A program made the translations under genes and the position numbers. Under the pieces are notes generated by a model that had not been told where the DNA came from, ran no database searches, and was given only the letters and a program-made list of their open reading frames with translations. A stretch of 64,000 nt of DNA from NCBI RefSeq assembly GCF_004028235.1, contig NZ_CP035037.1, forward strand, positions 2,666,001-2,730,000. The letters are read 5' to 3'. The DNA comes from Leucobacter muris. Its GTDB lineage: Bacteria; Actinomycetota; Actinomycetes; Actinomycetales; Microbacteriaceae. Positions 26,058 through 34,710 of this stretch are shown one piece after another (the stretch's first letter is position 1; every line of letters begins with the position of its first letter).

Positions 26058-26838
26058 ATGCCCCGAACCCCGCACGTCTCAGTCGTCACCGGCGCCGCAG
26101 GCGGCCTCGGGACCGTCATCGTCGAAACCCTGCTGCGCCGCGGTGATCGCGTCATCGCGAGCGACGTCAGCGAGGCCGCCCTCGCGACCCTCGGCGAGCG
26201 CGTCACCGCGTCGCTCGGAGATGAGCCCGCCCGCGAGCGACTGCTCACGGTCGCCCACGACGTCGCCGACGAGGCGGGATGGGACGAGCTCCGCCACCGA
26301 GCTGACACGACCTTCGGCGCACCCGACGTGCTCGTCAACAACGCCGGCATCTCCCCCAAGCACGACGGCGCCAAGCTCGACGGCGTCGACATCCCCCCTC
26401 GACGAGTGGAACGCCGTGCTCGCCGTCAACCTCACCGGCGCCTTCCTCGGCATCCGCGCACTCGCCCCCGCCATGCAGCGCGGCGGCTACGGCCGCATCG
26501 TCAACGTGGCCTCGCTCGCCGCCCGCAACGGGGGACGCATCGGCGGCGTCCACTACGCCGCCACCAAGACCGGCCTGCTCGGCCTCACTCGATCCTTCGC
26601 CCGCGAGCTCGCCGCGTGCGGCATCACCGTCAACGCCGTCGCCCCCGGGCGCATCGACGCAGGCATGGTCGCCATGACCTCGACGCGGTTCAACGACGAC
26701 TACCGCGCCTCGATCCCCGTGGGCCGCCTCGGCACCGCCGCCGACGTCGCGCGCGCCGTCGCATTCCTCACCGACGCGGAGTCCGGCTTCATCACCGGCA
26801 CCACGACCGACGTCAACGGAGGCGGCCACATGCAGTGA
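26058..26838 (+). pseudogene. SDR family oxidoreductase, frameshifted
   Basis: Starts at ATG 26058 with CAGGAG upstream. The first frame reads VVTGAAGGLGTVIVETLLRRG and LVNNAGISPKHDGAKLDGVD, then goes out of frame in a run of six C at 26393-26398. The next frame continues PLDEWNAVLAVNLTGAFLGI, the YAATK active site, VNAVAPGRIDAGMV and DVNGGGHMQ to the stop at 26838. Dropping one C gives an intact protein of about 259 residues that aligns end to end with the SDR at 16859-17626 (DIPLEEWNAVLDVNLTGPFLG at the same place). A sequence error is more likely than decay, because the rest is unblemished. Confidence 0.88.
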
Positions 26839-26905
26839 CGGCGAGTGTGACGCCGCTTTACTCGCCGGCTCGCGCCGCCACCGCACCGCGGGGCAGCATG
26901 GGGGC

Positions 26906-28207
26906 ATGACCGCAGCCGACTGTCTCCGCAGCGCCGACGCCCGAGCCGCGCAGGCCGACCCCAGCGGGGTGCCCTTCGCCGAGCTCGACCCGGCCCTGCT
27001 GCGCGAGCGGCGCACCAGCATCAAGTGGACCCGCTTCCCCGCCGACGTGCTGCCGCTCTTCGTCGCCGAGATGGACTTCGCCGTCGCCCCCGAGATCCGC
27101 GACGCGCTCACCGCCCGCATCGAGGCCTCCGACATCGGCTACCTCGACGGCCCCGGCCCCCTCGCCCCCGCCTTCGCCGGCTTCGCTCGCGACCGCTGGG
27201 GCTGGGAGGTGCCGCACGATCACGTGCACCTGGCCACCGACGTCGCCACCGGCATCGTCGAATCGCTGCGAGTCTTCAGACCGAACGGCGGCCGCATCGC
27301 GCTGCCCACCCCCGTCTACCCCGGCTTCTTCGAGATGCTCGAGGAGGTGCCGTTCGAGATCGTCGAGATCCCGCTCGTGCCGTCGCGCGAACCCGAGCCG
27401 GCCCCCGAGCGCGGGCCCCGCCCCGAGCACGGCAGCCCGACCGCGAACGGGACCGCGCCCCGCCTCGACCTCGCCGCGATCGAGCGCGCCTTCGCCGACG
27501 ATCCCGGCATCGACGCCTTCCTGCTCTGCAACCCGCACAACCCCCACGGTCTCGCGCACCGAGCGGAAGACCTCGCCGCGCTGGCGCGCCTCGCGGCCGA
27601 GCACGACGTCTTCGTGCTCTCCGACGAGATCCACGCCCCGCTCGCCTTCGCCGGCGAGCCATTCACACCGTTCGCCCCGCTCGCCGCCGAGGCCGGCGCC
27701 CTGGCCGCGATCGCCACCTCCGCCAGCAAGGGCTGGAACCTGGCCGGCGCCAAGTGCTCGGTGATCGTGGCCGCCGACGAGCGCGCGAACGCGGTGCTGC
27801 GCGGGCTGCCTCCCGAGACCGTCACCCGCGCCAGCATCCTCGGCCTCCACGCCGGGGTCGCGGCGTTCTCCGAGGCCCGCGACTGGCTCGACCGCGCCAT
27901 CGCGCAGGTCGAGCGGAACGAGCGGCTGCTCGGCGAACTGGCGGCCGAGCGCCTGCCGGGGGTGCGGCTCACCCGGCCCCGGGCCGGCTACCTGGCCTGG
28001 CTCGACCTCCGAGAGGCCGACCTCGGCGGCGACCCCTGCTCGCGCATCCTCGAGGAGGCGCGGGTGGCGCTGAATGACGGCCGCCACTTCGGCGCCGGCG
28101 GGGCGGGGCACGTGCGCCTCAACCTCGCCTGCGCCCCCGACACGATCCGAGAGGCCGTCGCGCGCATCTCGGCGATCCTGCCCCACTCCTCGAAGGAGCC
28201 CCGATGA
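26906..28207 (+). CDS. patB: PatB/MalY-type C-S lyase (PLP aminotransferase fold)
   Basis: 433 residues from ATG 26906. Fold type I PLP enzyme: WTRFPADVLPLFVAEMDFAV at the N-terminus is typical of MalY/PatB cystathionine beta-lyases. NPHNPHG and FVLSDEIHAPL hold the cofactor, and the Schiff-base lysine is in SASKGWNLAGAKC. A Pro/Glu-rich insertion (about residues 155-180, EPEPAPERGPRPEHG) is unusual. It overlaps the next gene metY as ATGA. Likely cleaves cystathionine or cysteine conjugates to a thiol, pyruvate and ammonia. MetY next door can use sulfide or thiol to form homocysteine or methionine. Confidence 0.88.
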   Translation: MTAADCLRSADARAAQADPSGVPFAELDPALLRERRTSIKWTRFPADVLPLFVAEMDFAVAPEIRDALTARIEASDIGYLDGPGPLAPAFAGFARDRWGWEVPHDHVHLATDVATGIVESLRVFRPNGGRIALPTPVYPGFFEMLEEVPFEIVEIPLVPSREPEPAPERGPRPEHGSPTANGTAPRLDLAAIERAFADDPGIDAFLLCNPHNPHGLAHRAEDLAALARLAAEHDVFVLSDEIHAPLAFAGEPFTPFAPLAAEAGALAAIATSASKGWNLAGAKCSVIVAADERANAVLRGLPPETVTRASILGLHAGVAAFSEARDWLDRAIAQVERNERLLGELAAERLPGVRLTRPRAGYLAWLDLREADLGGDPCSRILEEARVALNDGRHFGAGGAGHVRLNLACAPDTIREAVARISAILPHSSKEPR

Positions 28208-29613
28208 CCGAGAACGTTGCGCAGCCGATCTACGACTGGGAGGGCTTCGGCTTCGACACCCGACAGGTGCACGCCGGCGAGTACCCCGACAAGAACAGCG
28301 GGCTGCGCGTGCCGCCGATCGCGCTCTCCGCCGGATACCTCTTCGACGACTTCGACGACCAGGTGAACCGCTTCAACGGCAGCATCCACTGGCGATCCGA
28401 CGAGCATCCCGGCCACGGAGAGCCCGGCGGCTTCTCCCCCAGCGAGCACGCTCCGATCTACTCGCGGCAGGGCAACCCTACCAACTGGGTGGCCGAGGAG
28501 CGGCTCGCCTCGCTCGAGGGCGGCACCGTGTCGGTGGCCGTGGCGAGCGGGCAGGCCGCCATCTCGGCGGCGCTCTTCGCACTCGCGCAGCAGGGCGAAC
28601 ACATCGTCTCGACCGGATCGATCTACGGCGGCACCCGCATCCTGTTCGGCCGCAGCTTCAAGCGCTTCGGCATCGAGTTCGACTACGTGTGGGACGCCGA
28701 CGACGACGCCGAGTGGGAGCGCGCGATCCGTCCGAGCACGAAGGCGATCTACACCGAGACGATCCCGAACCCCCGCAACGACATCACCGACCTGCGCCGC
28801 ATCGCCGAGGTCGCAGCCCGCCACAACCTGCCGGTCGTGGTCGACAACACCGTCGGCACGCCCGCGCTGATCCGACCGTTCGAGCACGGCGCGAACATCG
28901 TGGTGCACTCGACGACGAAGTTCCTCACCGGGCACGGCGCCGCGGTGGGCGGAGCCGTGATCGACGGCGGCAACTTCGACTGGGACGCCGCCGAGCGCGC
29001 GGGTCGCAGCTACCCGCTCATCACGCAGTCGTCGCGGCCGGGAGTGCCCTCGATGCTGGATCGCTTCGGCAGGGGCGCCTACGCGCGCGCCGTACGCGAG
29101 TCGGTCGTCAACGACATCGGCCCGACGCTGTCGCCCCTGCACGGATTCCTGCTGCACCAGGGCATGGAGACGCTGTCGCTGCGCATGGAGCGCCACGTCA
29201 CCTCATCGCTGCGGGTCGCCGCCTGGCTGGAGCAGCAGCCCGAGGTGCTCTCGGTCGACTACGCCGGACTGCCCTCGAGCCCCCTGCACGAGCTCGCGGT
29301 GCGCAACTACGGCGCCGACGACGCGGGCCGCGGCCGCACCGGCTCGGTGTTCGGCGTGACCGTGCGCGGCGGCGTCGACGGGGCGCGAGCACTCGTCAAC
29401 GGGGTGCGCGTCTTCTCGCGCATGACCGGCATCGGCGACACGCGCTCGATGATCATCCACCCGCTCACCTCGACCCACGGCACGTTCTCACCCGAGATCA
29501 ACGAGCGGCTCGGGATCACCCCCGGCCTCCTGCGACTGTCGGTCGGGCTCGAGTCGGCCGACGACCTGATCCGAGACCTGCGGAGCGCGCTCGACCGCGT
29601 CGCCGCGCTGTAA
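28204..29613 (+). CDS. metY: O-acetylhomoserine sulfhydrylase-type PLP enzyme
   Basis: 469 residues. Cys/Met metabolism family: FDTRQVHAGEYPDKNSGLRV, PIYSRQGNPTNWVAEERLAS, YGGTRILFGRSFKRFGIEF, the PLP Asp in VVVDNTVGTP and the lysine in HSTTKFLTGHGAAVGG. The length and the C-terminal TRSMIIHPLTSTHGTFSPEI fit O-acetylhomoserine sulfhydrylase. A 20-residue insertion around HWRSDEHPGHGEPGGF lies before the PIYSR motif. Catalyses O-acetylhomoserine plus sulfide (or methanethiol) to homocysteine (or methionine) in the cytoplasm. Translation is coupled to patB. Confidence 0.87.
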   Translation: MTENVAQPIYDWEGFGFDTRQVHAGEYPDKNSGLRVPPIALSAGYLFDDFDDQVNRFNGSIHWRSDEHPGHGEPGGFSPSEHAPIYSRQGNPTNWVAEERLASLEGGTVSVAVASGQAAISAALFALAQQGEHIVSTGSIYGGTRILFGRSFKRFGIEFDYVWDADDDAEWERAIRPSTKAIYTETIPNPRNDITDLRRIAEVAARHNLPVVVDNTVGTPALIRPFEHGANIVVHSTTKFLTGHGAAVGGAVIDGGNFDWDAAERAGRSYPLITQSSRPGVPSMLDRFGRGAYARAVRESVVNDIGPTLSPLHGFLLHQGMETLSLRMERHVTSSLRVAAWLEQQPEVLSVDYAGLPSSPLHELAVRNYGADDAGRGRTGSVFGVTVRGGVDGARALVNGVRVFSRMTGIGDTRSMIIHPLTSTHGTFSPEINERLGITPGLLRLSVGLESADDLIRDLRSALDRVAAL

Positions 29614-29659
29614 CCGGAGCCCGGGGCGATCGGCCCGCGGACCCGACGCGTCGCGGGCG

Positions 29660-30509
29660 CTACGCGTCGCGGGCGGCGGCCCGCGCCGCGGCGACGGCCT
29701 CGGGACTCGCCGTGTACTGGTGCTCGGGCCCGGGGAACCCGCCCGAGCGCACGTCGTCGGCGTAAGCCGAGATGGCGGCGACCGTGTCGTCCCCGATCGA
29801 CCCGTAGCGCTTCACGAACTTGGCGGTGCGCCCCTCGGTCACCCCGAGCAGGTCGTGCAGCACGAGCACCTGCCCCTCCGCGGGCCCCGCGCCGATGCCG
29901 ATGACCGGGATCTCGAGCGCCTCGCGCAGCACCGCGGTCACCTCGGTGGGGCACGGCCTCGGCGACCACGCAGAAGGCACCCGCCCGCTGCACGCCGATC
30001 GCCTCCTCGACCACGCGTGCGGCGCTCGCCTCGGTGCGGCCCTGGGCGCGCAGACCACCGAGCGCGGTCGCGGTCTGCGGGGTGAGGCCCACGTGCCCCA
30101 CCACCGGGATGCCCGCGGCGACGATGGCTCCGATGCGGCTCAGCTGCGCAGCGCCGCCGCCCTCGAGCTTGACGGCGTCGGCGCCGGCCTCCTTGACGAA
30201 GCGCACCGCGGTGGCGACGGCCTGGGCGTCGCTCTGTTCGGTCGATCCGAAAGGCACGTCGCACACGAGGAAGGCGCTCTCGGTGCCCCGGCGCACGGCC
30301 TTCGCGAGGGTGAGCATCTCGTCGACGGTCACCTCGGCGGTCGACGGGTAGCCGAGCACCACCTGCGCGCCGGAGTCTCCGACGAGCACCATGTCGACGC
30401 CGGCGCGCTCGGCGGCTCGCGCACCGGGGAAGTCGTAGGCCGTCACCATGACGATCGCCTCGCCGGTGCGGCCCCGCTCGAGCAGGCTCGGGATGGTCAC
30501 CTTGGGCAT
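29660..30509 (-). pseudogene. panB: 3-methyl-2-oxobutanoate hydroxymethyltransferase, frameshifted
   Basis: Starts at ATG 30509 (MPKVTIPSLLERGRTGEAIV). First enzyme of pantothenate synthesis. The TIM-barrel motifs MVTAYDFPGARAAERAGVDM, VGDSGAQVVLGY, VKLEGGG and VVGHVGLTPQTATALGG are intact in the first frame up to FCVVAEAVP. There the sequence has four G (29948-29951) where three restore the frame. The second frame continues TEVTAVLREALEIPVIGIGAG and HDLLGVTEGRTAKFVKRYG to the stop at 29660. With one base removed, about 282 normal residues result. panC follows 11 nt upstream, so this is probably a sequencing error in an essential operon. Confidence 0.88.
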
Positions 30510-30520
30510 CTCAGCACTCC

Positions 30521-31384
30521 CTACCGCCGCCCGGGCCCGTCGCCCAGCAGCACGTTGTCGATGAGCCGCACGTCGCCGACGCGCGCGGCGATGGCGCAGA
30601 GCGTCGGCTCCGTCACCCGCTGCACCGCCTCCAGGGTATCGGGCTGCACGAGGGCGAGGTACTCCGCGTCGACACCGCTCTGCGCGAGCACGGCCTCGCC
30701 GCGGGCGAGCAGGGCGGCGGCGTCGGTCTCGCCGGCTCGCGCGGCCTCCGCGATCGCGTCGAGCGCGCGCGGGATCGCGAGGGCCCGGATTCGCTGCTCG
30801 GCGCCGAGGCGCACGTTGCGGCTGGAGCGCGCGAGACCGTCTTCGTCGCGCGAGGTGGGGCAGGCGACGATGCGCACGGGGAGGCCGAGGTCGGCGACCA
30901 TGCGGCGCACGACGACGAGCTGCTGCGCGTCCTTCTGCCCGAAGTAGGCGGCGTCCGGCGCCGCGGCGATGAGCAGCTTCGAGACGACGGTCGCGACGCC
31001 GTCGAAGTGCGCGGATCCGCGGCCGGCGCCCTCGAGCGTCTCGGTGATGGCGCCCGAGACGTGCACGGTCGTCGCGAAGCCGCCGGGGTAGAGCTCGGCC
31101 GCGTCGGGCGCGAAGACGAGGTCGACTCCCGCGCCCTCGGCGAGGGCGGCGTCGCGCCCCTCCTCCCGCGGGTAGGCGGCGAGGTCGGCGGCGTCGGTGA
31201 ACTGCTTGGGGTTCACGAAGATCGAGAGCATCACGAAGCCGTGCTCGGAGCGCGCGGCCCGCACGAGCGAGAGGTGCCCCTCGTGCAGGGCGCCCATCGT
31301 CGGCACGAGGGCCGCGGTCGAGCCGGCGGCCCTCGCCGCGGCGACGGCCTCGCGCAGCTCGCGCACGGTGCGAACGATCCTCAT
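30521..31384 (-). CDS. panC: pantothenate synthetase
   Basis: 287 residues. Joins pantoate and beta-alanine with ATP. Motifs are PTMGALHEGHLSLVRAA (about 28-44), VSIFVNPKQF-like LSIFVNPKQFTDAADLAAYP, the pantoate loop VVSKLLIAAAPDAAYFGQKDAQQ and LARSSRNVRLG. The ATG overlaps the stop of the DUF2520 gene as ATGA. It forms a block with panB downstream. Confidence 0.95.
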   Translation of the reverse strand: MRIVRTVRELREAVAAARAAGSTAALVPTMGALHEGHLSLVRAARSEHGFVMLSIFVNPKQFTDAADLAAYPREEGRDAALAEGAGVDLVFAPDAAELYPGGFATTVHVSGAITETLEGAGRGSAHFDGVATVVSKLLIAAAPDAAYFGQKDAQQLVVVRRMVADLGLPVRIVACPTSRDEDGLARSSRNVRLGAEQRIRALAIPRALDAIAEAARAGETDAAALLARGEAVLAQSGVDAEYLALVQPDTLEAVQRVTEPTLCAIAARVGDVRLIDNVLLGDGPGRR

Positions 31385-32268
31385 GCGGGTGTCTCCTTGT
31401 CTGCGGGCGGCGTGCCGTTCGTCGGGGCTCCCCCGTGCCTCGGATCCGATCCTCGACCCTCGTCCGAGACACGGGAGCGACCCGACGAACGGGAGGGCGC
31501 GGGATCGGGCGAGCCTGGTGACGACGCCTCGGTGACAGCGGGATCCGGATCGGCGGGCCGGCCCGCGAGTCGGCGCGTCTCCGCAGCGAGCGCGTCGAAC
31601 AGGCGCAGCCGATCCGGCATCCGCTCTGCGACCGCCGCGCGCTGCAGCTGCACGGTCGCCTCGTCTCCGCGCGCGATCGGCCCGGTGAGCGCGGCCTCGG
31701 CGCCGCGCTCGCCCCAGTTGCGCAGCGCCGCCTCCGCGAGCGGCCGCAGGGCGTCTCGCGGCACCCCCGCACCGGCCGCGAGCTGCTCGGCGAAGCCCTC
31801 GAGTGCGACGAGGAAGTTCGAGGCGATCGCCGCCGCCGCGTGGTACGCGGCGCGATCCTCGTCCCGCACCCGGAAAGCCTCGAGCCCGAGCGCGACGGCG
31901 AGCCGCTGCGCGACGGCGAGCGCCCGCTCATCGGAGCCGTCGACCGCGGCGTGCGCCCCGGAGAAGGAGGTACCCGCCCCCAGCACGGTGAGCAGCGGAT
32001 GCAGCGAGAAGGCCGGGTGGGGCCGCAACGCGTCGAGCCCCGTCGCCCCGGAGCAGTGCCCCACCACGGGGCCGGGGGCGATGAGCCCCGCGGCCTCGGC
32101 GATCGCGGCGTCGGGTACGGCCAGCAGCACGGCGTCGACCGGGCGGCCGTCGGCATCGGTGCCGTCGGCGCCCCTGCCCCCGAGGGGCAGCACGTCGATG
32201 CCGGCCTCTCCCAGCGCGTGCGCGAGCGCTGAGCCCACGCGGCCGCGTCCGACGACCTGCACGCGCAT
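31381..32268 (-). CDS. DUF2520 domain, NAD(P)-binding oxidoreductase-like protein
   Basis: 295 residues. The N-terminal Rossmann motif VVGRGRVGSALAHAL and VLLAVPDAAIAEAA, then GHCSGATGLDALRPHPAFSLHPL and an all-helical C-domain RDEDRAAYHAAAAIASNFLVALEGFAE, match the DUF2520/ketopantoate-reductase-like group often encoded next to panC in actinobacteria. It may supply the pantoate-forming reductase step, as no panE is seen, but this is inferred from context. The last 50 residues are a disordered Ser/Pro/Asp tail. Confidence 0.82.
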   Translation of the reverse strand: MRVQVVGRGRVGSALAHALGEAGIDVLPLGGRGADGTDADGRPVDAVLLAVPDAAIAEAAGLIAPGPVVGHCSGATGLDALRPHPAFSLHPLLTVLGAGTSFSGAHAAVDGSDERALAVAQRLAVALGLEAFRVRDEDRAAYHAAAAIASNFLVALEGFAEQLAAGAGVPRDALRPLAEAALRNWGERGAEAALTGPIARGDEATVQLQRAAVAERMPDRLRLFDALAAETRRLAGRPADPDPAVTEASSPGSPDPAPSRSSGRSRVSDEGRGSDPRHGGAPTNGTPPADKETPA

Positions 32269-32273
32269 GCCCG

Positions 32274-33524
32274 CTACAGCTCCAGCCCGTAGAGGTTGGG
32301 CTCGGGGGCGAGGATCACGCCGAACTCCTGCTGCACCCGCTGCACCACGAAGCGCGCGAGCTCGGCCACCTGCGCGGCGGTGGCCCCGCCGCGGTTGGTG
32401 ATGGCGAGCGTGTGCTTCGACGAGATCGCCGCGCCGGATCCCGGCAGGCGGAACCCGCGCGGCACCCCCGAGTTCTCGATCAGCCAGGCTGCGGAGAGCT
32501 TGATGCGGCGCTCGGGGGCGGGCTGCGGGAAGCGCATCGGCACCCCCGCGGCCAGCTCCTCGAGCGTGGTGACGGCGGGGGCGGGCTCGTCGTCGCCGAC
32601 CGGGAAGCGGGGGGCGTTCTCGGGGAGCGTACGCGCGAAGCGCTCGGTGACGATGGGGTTGGTGAAGAACGATCCGGCGCTCCAGGTGTCGTGATCGTCA
32701 GGATCGAGCACCACACCCTTCGAGGCCCGCAGCCGCAGCACCGCGTCCCTGAGCCGCCGCACCGGCACGCGGTCGCCCGTCTCGACGCCGAGGGCCGCGG
32801 CGAGCTGGGCGTAGCGCACGGGCTCGGAGAGCGCCTCGCCCGCCGCGGGGGCCTCGATGGGCGCGGCGTGCCGCCCGGCGGGTGCGGCCGGCTCGACGGC
32901 CGCACCCGCCGAGAGCAGCAGGTCGATGGAGAGCACGACGCCCTCGAGACCGCGCTTGATCGCGGAGTCGCGGTAGCCCAGCTGCAGCTGCTCCGCGGCG
33001 AGGCGCTGCACTTCTCCGCTCTCGCGGTCGAGGAACTCGATCGAGTGCAGCACATCGGAGAGCTCCTGGCCGTACGCGCCGATGTTCTGCACGGGAGCCG
33101 CTCCCGCGAGGCCGGGGATGCCCGACAGCGCCTCGACGCCCGACCAGCCGCGCTCGACGCACGCCGCGACGAGCGCGTCCCAGTCGTGCCCGGCCTGCAC
33201 GCGCAGCCGAACGCGACCCTCGGGCTGCTCGGGGTCGTCCACGACCTCCATGCCCGTGCTGCGCACGAGCAGCACCGCGCCCGGGAATCCCTCGTCGTTC
33301 ATCACCGTGTTCGATCCGCCACCGAGCAGCAGCCAGGGCTCGTCGCCATGCCAGAGCTCGGTCGCGCAGCGCACGAGCTCGTCGCCGCTGCGGGCGACCA
33401 GGATGCGCTCGGCGGGGCCGCCGACGCGCATCGTGGTCAGCTGCGAGAGAGGCGTGTCGTCGCCGATCGTCTCAGAGGCGCCCGGGTCGGATTCCGCCGC
33501 ATCCGCGGCCGAGGGCCGAGTCAC
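32274..33524 (-). CDS. murB: UDP-N-acetylenolpyruvoylglucosamine reductase
   Basis: 416 residues from GTG 33524, overlapping the stop of the MaoC gene as GTGA. Second committed step of peptidoglycan precursor synthesis. FAD motifs are TTMRVGGPAE, LLGGGSNTVMNDEGFPGAVL and GLAGAAPVQNIGAYGQELSD, the catalytic Ser lies in WSAGSFFTNPIV, and the C-terminal Glu region is AAWLIENSGVPRGFRLPGSG. An Ala/Pro-rich insertion (about residues 206-230) and a 25-residue N-terminal extension are additions to the usual form. Confidence 0.93.
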   Translation of the reverse strand: MTRPSAADAAESDPGASETIGDDTPLSQLTTMRVGGPAERILVARSGDELVRCATELWHGDEPWLLLGGGSNTVMNDEGFPGAVLLVRSTGMEVVDDPEQPEGRVRLRVQAGHDWDALVAACVERGWSGVEALSGIPGLAGAAPVQNIGAYGQELSDVLHSIEFLDRESGEVQRLAAEQLQLGYRDSAIKRGLEGVVLSIDLLLSAGAAVEPAAPAGRHAAPIEAPAAGEALSEPVRYAQLAAALGVETGDRVPVRRLRDAVLRLRASKGVVLDPDDHDTWSAGSFFTNPIVTERFARTLPENAPRFPVGDDEPAPAVTTLEELAAGVPMRFPQPAPERRIKLSAAWLIENSGVPRGFRLPGSGAAISSKHTLAITNRGGATAAQVAELARFVVQRVQQEFGVILAPEPNLYGLEL

Positions 33525-33949
33525 GCGAACGCCGCCAGCAGCTGGGCCTTGCCCAGCACCGTCGATCCGTCGAAGACGACCTTGAGGTCGATGCGGGCGG
33601 TGCGCGCCTCGGCGTCGATGGCGGCGACGGTCGCGGTGACCGCGATCGCGGCGCCCTCGCTCGCATCGACGGGAACGGGGCGCGTGAAGCGCGACTGGAA
33701 GTCAGCCACCCAGGCCGCGGCGCCCAGCCAGTCGGTGACGACCGAACCGGCCGCCCCCATGGTGAGCATGCCGTGGGCGAGCACGCCGGGCAGCCCGACC
33801 GACTGCGCCACGTCGTCGCGGTAGTGGATGGGGTTGAAGTCGCCCGATGCGCCCGCGTAGCGCACGAGGCTGTCGCGGGTGAGGCGCGACTCGCGCTCGG
33901 CGACCACGTCGCCCACGCTCAGCTGCTCGAAGACCGGTGCCGCGCTCAT
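33521..33949 (-). CDS. MaoC/HadB-type dehydratase
   Basis: 142 residues from ATG 33949. Single hot-dog domain with the hydratase motif YAGASGDFNPIHYRDDVAQSVGLPGVLAHGM, in which the Asp and His of FNPIHY are the catalytic pair. It overlaps the upstream UPF0336 gene as ATGA and the downstream murB as GTGA, so the three are one coupled unit. In mycobacteria the homologous HadA-HadB heterodimer dehydrates 3-hydroxyacyl-ACP. The role in a bacterium that probably lacks mycolates is open. Confidence 0.88.
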   Translation of the reverse strand: MSAAPVFEQLSVGDVVAERESRLTRDSLVRYAGASGDFNPIHYRDDVAQSVGLPGVLAHGMLTMGAAGSVVTDWLGAAAWVADFQSRFTRPVPVDASEGAAIAVTATVAAIDAEARTARIDLKVVFDGSTVLGKAQLLAAFA

Positions 33950-34392
33950 GCGTCTTCCCCTCTCACCACGAGCGTCGAGATCGCTGTGACCACGTGCGCT
34001 CCGGAGGCGTCGGAGATGCTGCTCGACGCCGTGACCATCGAGTTGCCGCCGAGCTGCTTGACCGCGGCGATCGTGAGGGTCGCGGTCAGCTCGTCGCCCG
34101 CGACGATCGGGCGGGTGTAGCTGAAGCGCTGATCCCCGTGCACGACGCGCGAGAAATCGACGCCCGCTTCTTCGTCGGCGAGCAGCTGGGCCAGCGTCGA
34201 CTCCTGCACCACCACGGCGAAGGTGGGGGGCGCCACGACGTCGGCGTACCCGGCGGCGCGGGCGGCCTCGGGGTCGAGGTGCAGCGGGGAGTCGCTCTGC
34301 ACGGCGCGCGCGAACTCGCGCACCTTCTCGCGACCCACCAGATACGGGGCGGTCGGCGGGTACACCCGGCCTTGGATCTCTGGATTCACCAC
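33946..34392 (-). CDS. UPF0336/HadA-type MaoC N-terminal dehydratase
   Basis: 148 residues from GTG/ATG 34392 (MVNPEIQGRVYPPTAPYLVG). Hot-dog fold with REKVREFARAVQSDSPLHLD, VVAPPTFAVVVQES and VVHGDQRFSYTRPIVAGDEL, the pattern of the UPF0336 subunit that pairs with a MaoC partner (next gene). It lacks the catalytic Asp/His pair of the partner, as expected for the substrate-binding subunit. First gene of the block with MaoC and murB. The region upstream is an unusually C/T-rich tract ending in an IS element. Confidence 0.88.
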   Translation of the reverse strand: MVNPEIQGRVYPPTAPYLVGREKVREFARAVQSDSPLHLDPEAARAAGYADVVAPPTFAVVVQESTLAQLLADEEAGVDFSRVVHGDQRFSYTRPIVAGDELTATLTIAAVKQLGGNSMVTASSSISDASGAHVVTAISTLVVRGEDA

Positions 34393-34395
34393 GGC

Positions 34396-34674
34396 GCCAG
34401 TCTACAGCGCCGCTCCTCCCGCCCCCTCCTCCCGCCCCCTCCTCTGCCTCCCTTCTCTCCCCGGCCCGCGTTCCCTCCTCGCTCCGTCCCGCCTCCGCCC
34501 TCCTCGATTCCCCGCCCCGGCCGCTCTCCCTCCTCATCTCTCCCTTCTCCCCGCCTTCTCTCCCCTCTCCCCTCTCCCCTCTCGCCCTCTCGCACTCCTC
34601 ATCCCTCTCCCCTCTTCCCTCTCGCCCTCCTCATCCCTCTCCCCTTTCCCGGCTTTCTCTCCTCCCCCCCTTCT
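34396..34674. other. pyrimidine-rich intergenic tract, left arm of island 1
   Basis: Almost 280 nt of C and T with very few purines on the plus strand (repeats of CCTCCT, CTCTCCCCTCTCCCC). I see no gene here. Read on the minus strand this is a purine-rich leader in front of the UPF0336 gene. A mirror-image, G-rich tract lies beyond the IS element and palindrome. Confidence 0.7.
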
Positions 34675-34710
34675 CACCCGCACCGATCGACGTTCAAGCA
34701 CCCCGACAAC

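Noticed and set aside
29640..29680. Repeats of ACGCGTCGCGGGCG as a terminator
   Set aside because: They are direct, not inverted, and partly within panB.
29307..32156. A 949-residue minus-strand frame
   Set aside because: It mixes shadow sequence over panC/DUF2520, part of panB and antisense of metY. Only the panB segment is conserved.
34386..34595. Short minus-strand frame encoding Arg/Glu/Gly-rich protein
   Set aside because: It is a translation of the pyrimidine-rich tract with no start signal or conservation expected.
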